From: Stagonosporopsis chrysanthemi
Lineage: Eukaryota; Ascomycota; Dothideomycetes; Pleosporales; Didymellaceae
Direction of reading: 5' to 3'
NCBI GenBank assembly: GCA_022560025.1
Contig: JAFISE010000075.1
Span: 62,001-126,000, forward strand
Length of the DNA: 64,000 nucleotides
The number at the start of each line of letters is the position of its first letter. Position 1 is the first letter of the stretch. Under the pieces are notes generated by a model. It had not been told where the DNA came from, did no database searches, and saw only the letters and a program-made list of their open reading frames with translations. Positions 11,800-20,371 of this stretch are shown here, in pieces. The position numbers were made by a program, and so were the translations under genes.

Positions 11800-14326
11800 A
11801 TGGAGCAAGTACGACCTCAGCCTGCCGCTGCAGGCGGCCGTCGTTCGATATTCGCAGAAGTCGGCCTGATCGACGAGCACACGATCAACACGAAACGCAG
11901 TCCGGCTCCAATTCTTGTCACCGAACACGCATTAAGGCAACAACGGCCTTCCAGAAAAGTGAGGTTTCGCAGCAGGAACAGTGTTTTTGGGGGGCAAGAT
12001 GATGTCGAAGGAATCGATGACGAGAGCGACTGGGAGTCGGCGGATGAGGAAGACGAGGATACCAACCAACTGATCTCGACAACTTCACTCGCGCATTCCG
12101 TATCGAGGTCGAGGCTGTATCGCGCTGGACTCTTCGCCATCGTCTTGGCTCTGATGCTTCCTATCTTACAGATGATCTCGATTGCGCCGCTGAGTGTGTA
12201 CGGAAGCTCTATTCCACGAGGTAGCATTACATCCCTGGCAGAAAGATCGACTATTGTAGAAAGGGCAGACTCGCAGACCGACGTGTGCAAGCGTTGGAGC
12301 GGTCAGAGCGCTATTGTCAACGGCACGCTGTACATGTATGGTTTCCGCACGACGACCGACGCACAGCAGAATTCAGATACCTGGAGTGAGTTTCTACTTG
12401 CTATGCTAGTGTACTATACTAACACACCATAGCAAATGACTTTCTCACTCTTGACCTGACCAGATCCTGGCAGATCTCCAATCCTTCCCTGACCGGCCTA
12501 CCTCAACCTAGCGGCCCTCCTGCCGTCTCTCTCGGCTACCTCTACTCGTCGCACAACTCGCTTTGGCTCTACGGTGGACAGTACTCAGACACTCCTGCAG
12601 AGAAACCGGGACCAAACTCGATCTGGGAATACGACATTAGCAGCAAATCATGGACCGAACATGCGGATCCAAAGAGCTCGGCTGGTGTTAACGCCGAAGG
12701 CGATGGTCAGAGCATACAGCGTGCCGCAGAAGGTTCAGGGTTTGGCGTTACCGTATTGGGCAGGGGTTGGTATTTTGGCGGCCATTTGGATGACTTTACA
12801 ACCGAAGGCTGGAGCAACCAAATTGCTCGCGTGTACCTGAAAAGTCTGCTTGAAATCACCTTCCCTGGACACAGCAACGACGCTGTGGACAGCCTCAAGG
12901 ATGGCAAGAAGGCCGAGCAGGTGCCTGTCTTCAGGAATATCACCTCTGGCGGCATTCAGGACAGCGGCTCGTTCCCTGAACGAGCGGATGGTCTCTTGAC
13001 CTATGTGCCTGGCTTCGGTGATGAGGGTCTCCTGATCGGCTTTACTGGGGGCGACAACGACACCTTCGTAAGTAGTGCCTGCGAATGAGCAAAAATTCCA
13101 GCAACTAATAACATGCAGGCACAAATGAACGTCATCGATGTTTACGATATCGCCGAATCGAAGTGGTACAAGCAAAGCACGTCTGGAAGGATGCCTCCCT
13201 ACCGCGTCAACCCATGCGCCGTGGTAGGAGCTGCAGCAGAGTAAGTTTTTCATCATCGCATCTGCTGAGCATCATTCTGATATTCTCCAGTGGTTCTTCT
13301 TACAACATTTACATGTTCGGCGGTCAGAATCTTCAGCCATACGGCAACCAGACTCAAAAGGACGACATGTGGATCCTGTCTGTTCCATCCTTCACCTGGA
13401 TTGAGGTTGATCAAGGCTCCCAGGCCGTTCCGCCCGCCCGTGCTGGCCACTCCTGTCATGTCTGGGACGGCCAGATGATTGTGCTCGGTGGCTACGTTGG
13501 ACAAGAGCTGTCCTGTGACAGCCCTGGCATTTATGTCTTCAACATGTCTAGTCTGTCATGGAGCGACCAGTTCACCTCACTTACAGGAGGAAAGGCAACG
13601 CAGGAGTTCACCGGCGATGGGAGCATTGGAAACCCTCTTGCCCAACAAGCCAACCAACGTGGTTTCAATGCGAGCGCTGGTATAGAGGGATCCTACGGCT
13701 ATCGAGTCCCCGAAGCCGTTCAGAAGGTTATTGGCGGCGGAGACACCGGCGGCGCAACGCTCACCGCACCCGTTCAGACACCGACTGCTGGACCGCTAGC
13801 TACTGGAAAGGCGATGACCTATACTGTCACCGGTCCAGATGGAGCCTCTTACACCGAGATCGTTACGTCGAGTGGGGCATCCAACGGCGACTCTGGGCCC
13901 AACATTGCCGCCATTGTCGCTGGAGTCGTCGCCGGTATATTCGCGGTGATTGCCGCCTATTTCGCCTTCTGCGCCTGGATTTACCGCAAGCAGGTCGCTA
14001 TCTGGAAGAAGCACGCCGCGATGGTCACTGCAGCCGCAGAGAAGCGCGACAATACCTTCACCAGCAGCAAGATCTCCAGCGAGCGCGCCCCAGGCACAAT
14101 GGCTGGCAGTACTGCTGGAGGCGCCGCAGCGGGCAGTTTCGACATTCAGCGGAGAAGCGGAGAGAACACCAGCTATGGGGGTGCGGGCGCCGCAAATTGG
14201 GAAAGAAGGAGCAGTGTCGGCAGCGTGACAGAAGACTTGTTGGATGGGCAGGAACCGAGTTTCTGGGGCACAAAAGGTGTGCTGCTCAATCCGAGGAGGA
14301 GTCTACGCGTCATAAATCAAGACTGA
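11800..14326 (+). CDS. Kelch-repeat protein with two membrane spans
   Basis: Four exons: 11800-12385, 12433-13067, 13119-13240, 13291-14326 (introns 47, 51, 50 bp), 792 aa. The order is: basic/acidic cytosolic N-terminus (about 100 aa with an acidic DDESDWESADEEDED run), a membrane span (about 107-130, LFAIVLALMLPILQM), then kelch-type blades. Blade signatures include LWLYGGQYSD, GWYFGGHLDD, YNIYMFGGQNLQ and MIVLGGYVGQ, each followed by a W-x-Y/V strand. After a Thr/Gly-rich linker comes a second span (IAAIVAGVVAGIFAVIAAYF) and a basic cytosolic tail ending in Gly/Ser-rich low complexity. The predicted layout puts the beta-propeller outside the cell or in the lumen, tethered at both ends. Related kelch proteins in filamentous ascomycetes are uncharacterised or linked to cell-end and wall functions; the partner is unknown. 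The AATAAA at 14608-14613 may serve its 3' end. Confidence 0.85.
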
Positions 14327-14818
14327 AGAGGTGCATTTGTATTCTATACCCACTTGTAAGATCTCCGTTGTTCGGTCAAAGCAAAACAAAGCAAACCGTG
14401 GCATTGTTACTGGCATTTGGTGGTGGGCACACAAATCATGGGCTTTATAATGTCACTACACGCAGACGATCTAGTAATGATAATGACCAGAAGTATATTT
14501 AGCACTGGGCTTTGACGTTAAGTGATGTGAACGTTGCTCGACTGTTCAGTTTCAGCGCAGCAGTCTCCCTGCTTATTGTTAACACTATGGCAAACCCTCG
14601 CGGTCGAAATAAAGCTCTGAAATTTTGTGGTTTGATTAAGACTTGTTTCGTGGAAATGAATGCCTTCATCTGTTGAACTGGATTGTCACCAGATCACGCC
14701 GGACTTAGACCTATCAAATGTAAGATCTAGCCAGCTCATAAAGCATTCTCATCCGTACGAACACAGACGTCAATCAGGTCTGACTGATATCCACAAACCA
14801 TCGACGAAACACTCGTGC
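14327..14818. other. Convergent 3' region
   Basis: About 0.5 kb between the stop of the kelch gene (plus) and the stop of the duplicated six-cysteine protein (minus). It contains AATAAA at 14608-14613 on the plus strand, a candidate polyadenylation signal, and no coding sequence that I can support. Confidence 0.5.
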
Positions 14819-15709
14819 CTACTCTAAAGATATCCCTTGATCCACCACGAACGCTGCCGCGGACTCGCCCGTCCACTCCACCGTCAAAGTACATCGCACT
14901 GACCTAATCCTACCCCCAACCTCCGGCGACACAGCGACCTTTAGGTCTTCAAGTCCTGAGTCGCTGCTCCCCGATCTAATTTGACAGCGGTCAGAGGTGA
15001 AGTATTCACAGTAAGACCCTCGATTCTGGTAAATGGTGCGCACATTGTGGTTCACCGGGCCGGTGACGTCGGTGCACTGGCCGTCTGCGGGGGCGGTGAA
15101 GCAGGGCCCGGTGGGTAGGTCGGCGCCGCATAGGAGAGCGTCGCCGGCGGGCAGGCGTTGAGTAGCGTCGCGTAAGGTGAGAGGGTAAGTGGGAGGATCG
15201 ATTGTCAGAGCGAGAGGATTTGTGTTGAGCGCCGTAACGGCCGTCATGTCATCGCCGCCAGAACCGAAGGAAGCTACGTCTGGAGCAGTAGAAAGCCAGG
15301 TGCGAAGAGGGTTTGGGTCCATTGGGATACAGTGCACGCCGGCGATTCGGCGGGACCATATGGAGGTCAGATCGATCGCCTGTTCCACACCAGTCGAGAC
15401 AGCCACAAAGGCAGTGCTCTTGCAGTCCTTGCCAGTATAAAAGCACATGGTGTAGGGGGTCTGAGAGATGGACTGAACGTTGAAGAGGAAGGCATTTGGT
15501 AGCGGTGTGCAGCTCCAGCTAGTCAAGACATCGACACAGTCGCCCTTGCCACCACCGCTGTTGCAGACGCGCGCTTTGCCAGGTAAGGGTGAAGCAGCGG
15601 CGGTGACACCAGTAGCGGCTGTTGGAGCCTTCGTGTCTGCCGGAGCTGGAGCTGCGAAGGCCACGGCGAAGAGACCTGTGAGGCCTGCGAGGAGATGGAA
15701 CACACGCAT
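14819..15709 (-). CDS. Secreted protein with two copies of a six-cysteine module
   Basis: Single exon, 296 aa. A signal peptide (residues 1-20, ending AFAA) is followed by a Pro/Ala/Thr linker. The mature part has exactly 12 cysteines in two sets: 49, 58, 67, 89, 96, 127 and 194, 203, 212, 234, 242, 273. Spacings are 9-9-22-7-31 and 9-9-22-8-31. Each copy has N-V-x-(S/T)-I before the fourth cysteine, C-x-Y/F-x aromatic residues around it, and I-x-(S/G)-V-x-C at the end, so it is an internal duplication of one domain of about 80 residues. The linker (128-190) is Pro/Thr/Asp-rich. The fold might be a small beta-sandwich such as beta-gamma crystallin-like, but I cannot assign a family. I chose the ATG at 15709 over the upstream in-frame ATG at 15730 because it begins the signal peptide directly. 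Confidence 0.8.
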   Translation of the reverse strand: MRVFHLLAGLTGLFAVAFAAPAPADTKAPTAATGVTAAASPLPGKARVCNSGGGKGDCVDVLTSWSCTPLPNAFLFNVQSISQTPYTMCFYTGKDCKSTAFVAVSTGVEQAIDLTSIWSRRIAGVHCIPMDPNPLRTWLSTAPDVASFGSGGDDMTAVTALNTNPLALTIDPPTYPLTLRDATQRLPAGDALLCGADLPTGPCFTAPADGQCTDVTGPVNHNVRTIYQNRGSYCEYFTSDRCQIRSGSSDSGLEDLKVAVSPEVGGRIRSVRCTLTVEWTGESAAAFVVDQGISLE

Positions 15710-16075
15710 CTTGCCTGACACGGTCAGCAACGAGGTTAGTCAAAGGTGAGACTGGACGTGTATCGCACCTTGTTGGTGTGAAGGAACAGAGTAGTGCTGT
15801 CTAGCTTGTTAGCGAAAGTAAAGGTAGTTCCGTGAAAGAGGCAGGTGACCAGGTGTAGGTAGTTAAGTAAAGTAAAGGAGGAAGGTAGCCAAGCCGCACT
15901 AAACACATGTAGAAAGGGCACATACCCAGCAGTGAAAGACGAGTGAGAGCTGGGACAATATTGTGCAAGGCAGAGAGATTGCGTTCGAGCAGAACGTGAT
16001 AACCTGGACTGCGCTCTAGATGATGACATATCGGCTTCCACCAATCCTACAACGCTCCGTTTACTTTGTGCATGT
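15710..16075. other. Short intergenic region
   Basis: About 0.37 kb between the start of the duplicated secreted protein and the stop of the PPR gene, both on the minus strand. It includes a GTAAAG/AAAGG-like purine-rich patch near 15815-15885 (pyrimidine-rich on the coding strand), common in fungal promoters. No gene seen. Confidence 0.5.
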
Positions 16076-18573
16076 TTACGGGTCGAGATCGCGGTTGATG
16101 TTGAACTGCTTGTACCCAAAGCCGTCCATGGTGACCCAGTGACCCAAGGCCTCCATCGTCTCCCATACTTCGGGATTGTGCTCCTTGATCCAGGCCTCAA
16201 CCCTTCCTTGCTTTTCGATGTTGGCCGTCGTATTGTACCAGTTACTGAGGCTGTAGGCAGTGTTAGCAGGTCGACCAATCTGAATAGACTTGTGAGCACT
16301 TACATCTCAAAATCGGGCTTGTAACCGTACTCCTCCTCGACGGCTTCGACAAGTCCCCGCGCCTCATCGTGCTGAAAGTTGCGTGCGATAGCGGACAGGT
16401 AGGCAACAAAGATCTTTTTATCGATCTCGACATCTTGCTCTTTCAATCGCGCCCAGATCGATCTGGCGTGCTGATCTCCCCAGTGCATTCCCTCACATGA
16501 GCGGAAGGCAATAGCGATGCTGTTGTATGAAGGGCCTTCCCGAGACTCGCAAATTTCCTTCCAGAACTCGAGGGCCTTCTTGTTGTTTCCGCATGACGCA
16601 TGAGCGAGCATCAGGGCATTGCGGAGTTTCGTGTTCATCTCGATCTTGAAGTCGAGCTTGAGTTGGTTGTTGACAAGCTCTAAGGATTCCGCATCTGTGC
16701 ATCGGGCGAAGCCTGTGAAGGCAGCAATGTAAACATCGCGGTTGGCCTGGTGTGATTCTACGGTGTGATTGCGCATGTGGAAGAAGACGTGACAGGCCAT
16801 ATCTGAGCGGTTGCGTGCGAAGAATTCGTTCAGCAGCCGTAACCGGTCATCGCGAGATGTCTCAGGGAAAGTATTCCGTAGTATCTGGTAAGCGTCCCAT
16901 GCATCTGCTGTGCTGTTTTCTCCGTCCAGGATAAATTCGCAAAGTGCCTTGCCAATGACTGCTCGCTGCTCTGGCGAGTACTGATAAGCGTGCACCTGAA
17001 GTAAGTCCATGGCATCGTGGATCTCAACACGGCGAAGGTGCAGAATGCATAGCTTCGCAACAGTTTCCGGGGCAAAGCGAGCCTTTCGCTCATGCAAGTC
17101 ATCCACGATTGCCATGACATCATCATAGTGGTGTTGTTTGGATTCGCACAAAACCTGAATCAGCTTGTTGACAGCTGCGACGCTGGCCTCCGAGCCTCTG
17201 AAGTCTCCTTGCAAGTTGTAGTATGCTGCTCTTGCGCCATCAATATCCTTCACAGATAGACGATACTGCATCTGCATAGTGTACGTCTGCTCATCAGGCA
17301 TGATCCCCCGTTTCTCTCCCATAGCGATATAGCGTTCAGCAGAGTAGGGGTCCTGTTTTGACATCGCGAACTCGACAAGGAGGTTGATGGTGTCGACGTC
17401 TGGGTACAACGGGGTCTGTGCTTCTTCGGTGCGTCGAACCATTACGTTCATCATTCGTTCAACTTCATCCACACCTTTCCCCAAAGCTGCCGACCAGAGG
17501 AATATCGCGTCCCATCCTTCCTTGTCAGGCACCCTGTTTGAGGCTAAGCCAGCAACAACTTGTTGTCCAAAGTCCAGGTCACCTTCAAGTGCGCAGGCTT
17601 TGAGTAAGGCCGTATATGTTTGCCGCTTCTTCTCTGCCGGCTTGTCGTTCTGCGAATGATGCAAAACGATAGGTTGCGAGTACCAGTACTTAGCAATGTC
17701 TAGTTGCCTCCGCTCAGAGAATATCGAGACAAGTTCCGCCTGTTTATGGTTTGTGAGAGGCACAGAACTGTTGTGGAATAGCTCTGTAGTCTTTGCCATT
17801 TCTTCACTATTGTTCTGGCGAGCAGCTCCAACCAGGACTGTGTTCCATACGGAGCGTATAACCTTCTTCCTCAGATGCGGTGCGTTTTTGTAATCATTGT
17901 AATTCTCCGTAACAATGTCTCTCGCTGTCGAACTGGCACCGAATAAGGACAGCAGCTCCACAAGCTTTGGCCTGACGACCAAATCGTACTCTTCTTTAGG
18001 ACTGGGATTGGCTTGCGACTCTGACGAGACGGCTACAGCCTCCGTAGCATCCATTTTCGCAATCTGGTCGAATAAGGCTGTGCCAAATTCGACATGTGCT
18101 TTCCCACCAGTCTCGGGACGTCTTCGGGGACTGACTAGTTCGGTGATAAGCCCAAGGAGCTCCTCCCGTGTAAACCATTGCTCTCCACCTTCTCTGGGGT
18201 TCGCCAGGAGGTATCGAAATGTGTTATGCGCGAGATCAACATGGAAGTCCTCGAGCGCCCCCTTCTTGGTCCCAAAGAAGCTCTTGAAGGCGTCGGCAAG
18301 GTCCTTTTCTTTGGGTGGCCTGGCTGATACACGCTCGGCATGCATGAGATCACTCATCGTTTCCAGTCCAACAGGAATATCCATCTTCTTGATTTTGCGC
18401 TGCGACTTGAACAATCCGCCGAAAAAGGTCCTCCGCTGCGATTGCGGGAGCGCTCGAGCGCCATGATGAGTGATGACAGACGGTCGCAGAGCTCGGTGCC
18501 GGCAGCCTCGGTATAGCAGCGGTTCGTTGGCGATGATGCTCCGAAAGACGACGCGGGTCAAATGTGAAGGCAT
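16076..18573 (-). CDS. Mitochondrial pentatricopeptide-repeat (PPR) protein
   Basis: Two exons (18573-16304 and 16250-16076; intron 53 bp with CTAAC branch point), 814 aa. The N-terminus is rich in Arg, Ser and hydrophobic residues with RRTFFGG, a typical mitochondrial presequence and cleavage region. The body is helical, with repeated pairs fitting PPR units, for example TYTALLKACALEGDLDFGQQVV, DTINLLVEFAMSKQDPYSA and TYTMQMQYRLSVKDIDGA. The second exon supplies a conserved-looking tail ending NINRDLDP. PPR proteins bind mitochondrial RNA or assist respiratory complex biogenesis. The length and tail recall the fungal complex I assembly protein CIA84, but I cannot confirm this by eye. It is divergent from bS18m with 272 bp between starts, another mitochondrial gene. 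Confidence 0.82.
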
Positions 18574-18845
18574 GGCGGCGGCTCGGAATGGTGGACTCGA
18601 AGCTGGCTCTGAGAGGCGGTTGACGCGTGATCGATGCGGCTACTCAAATGCGAATGGCGGTCATTGGCCGGAAAACAACAGAATACTATTGCACACGGAA
18701 AAAGACCAGACGAAAGCACGTTGTCCAGAGCAGCAACGAAGACGAGAGGGGAAGCTTCCCTGCACGCTCACGTCAGTATCTAAACTTTAGCTATGAACCG
18801 CGCTAGGGCCGTGTCGCCAAGCATCTCGAAAATGTGGAGGAACCG
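18574..18845. promoter_or_regulatory. Shared divergent promoter of PPR gene and bS18m
   Basis: 272 bp separates the two start codons. It holds ATTGG at 18663-18667 (a CCAAT box read on the minus strand), the binding core of the HAP complex that controls many mitochondrial genes in fungi, and an ACGCGT at 18621-18626. Regulation is inferred. Confidence 0.45.
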
Positions 18846-19577
18846 ATGCGTGCAACAGCCAGCACTCCAATGCACGCTCCCATGTCATTGACACGAACCG
18901 CGTTCCGGGCGCCAGCAGCCTTCACTAAGAGCGGCCTGCGATGCCTCTCATCAGGGCCGCAGAAGCAGAGTGCGCCCCCAACCTTCTCCGCCGCTTCTCC
19001 GAACTCTATGCTGAACCCTCACAGATAGCGCCCTCCTCGACATCCTCGCAGGTGCCAACACCTCTGCGGGCCAGCAGCAGCAGCCTGGTTCTTTAGCGAG
19101 CCGATTTGCCATCAATGCCGGCCTCGACCGCCCTTCACAGACCCGCGAGATGGAACAGTCGGAGCGGAGGGAGCAGTTCCAGCGTCAGATCTACCGCAGG
19201 TGGCAGGCCGGCGACGTCTACTCGCCCCACGACTTGACAGGTATCGAGCAGAGGAAGTGGAAGTTTGGTCGCAAGAAGCCACAGAGCGATGCGTTTGACG
19301 TGCTGGGCATCAACCCCATCGATGAGTACAAGGTGCGCCACCCACAATAGTGAGGCACACGAGGATGAGAGGCTGACAGGACTAGAACTTCACAATCATG
19401 TCTGAATACATGACCGAAACCGGGCGGATAAAGCACTCCAAGGACACGGGGCTGCGGCCGAAGAACCAGAGGAAGATTGCAAAGGCGATACGGAGAGCCA
19501 TTGGCCTGGGTCTGATGCCCAGTGTGCACAGGCACCCATTGGTGGTGAAGGGCAGCTCGCCGACGAGGTTCTTGTAG
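18846..19577 (+). CDS. Mitochondrial small ribosomal subunit protein bS18m
   Basis: Three exons: 18846-18969, 19025-19332, 19386-19577 (introns 55 and 53 bp), 207 aa. The C-terminal two thirds match the bS18 family: YSPHDLTGIEQ, then NFTIMSEYMTETGRIKHSKDTGLRPKNQRKIAKAIRRA with the basic RNA-binding tract, ending GLMPSVHRHP. It is a structural component of the mitoribosome small subunit (yeast Rsm18). The N-terminal 60 residues are Ala/Thr/Arg/Ser-rich without acidic residues, a good presequence. Both introns start GTGCGC rather than the usual GTATGT/GTAAGT-like donor, but both have CTGAAC/CTGAC-like branch sequences and are the joins that keep the frame. An out-of-frame ATG at 18793 (again at 18832) opens an upstream frame overlapping this start. 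The PPR gene lies head-to-head. Confidence 0.88.
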
Positions 19578-20371
19578 GAGTAGGTTCTTGTATGATATGG
19601 CGTACGTGTGACCTGTACACTGGGGTGTAGCATAGCTGGGAGGCGTTCGAAGCGCGCTTATAGCCTCCTAAAGGGCACTTGTTCTTTATTCCTGCATTGC
19701 GTGTGTTCCACCAAAACTACTGCGTAATCTCTGATTATCGCCCTTGAAGGCACCCGCAAGAGTGTTTGCTTCCGTAGTCGAAACCACGGCACATTACCTT
19801 GTCAAGCATGCACAGTTGGTTATACCAAATATGCCTTTTCCAAAGATGACAGTCGAACATGGGAAAAAAGAGCCAACGACCTCGACATGTTGTTGGCCCT
19901 TCTCCAAAGTACACTTAACGGAATGGTGGCAGTTGTAAGGTTGCATATGAATTCGTTGTGATGCACATAATCGATCACGCAGAGATCGCAGCCGCTCATC
20001 CGACAACAGTCTCGCATGGAAATGTTGATTATAAGTCTTTGATTTTCTCGGACGCTCGGACATGATACGATGTATCTCAGAACCTGGAAATGGCAGTAGA
20101 CATGAGTTGAGCAGGACTACTCGGTGCGATATATCTTTTTTATGTCCCTAATAGGGGATTGTTGTTGCATAATCATAGCATATGAGTGGTGAGTATTTAC
20201 AAAGAGGAATGAGCGTTGATGTGGGTTCTTATAGCATGCAGATGTTAGGTGCAAACTCGCTGTTCAAAAACCTGCATTCTACATGATGTACACTTCTACC
20301 CGACCCTGCAACTCCGGCTAAACGCTGTACAAGAACGCCAAAAGTATGTTTGCAAATATATGTGCACGAGC
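19578..20371. other. Convergent 3' region, no gene
   Basis: About 0.8 kb between the stop of bS18m (plus) and the stop of the zinc transporter (minus). It is relatively AT-rich and holds only short frames without recognisable domains. It presumably contains both 3' untranslated regions. Confidence 0.6.

Noticed and set aside
13558..14502. 314-codon plus-strand frame
   Set aside because: Alternative frame of the kelch gene; Arg/Trp/Cys-rich and lacking any domain.
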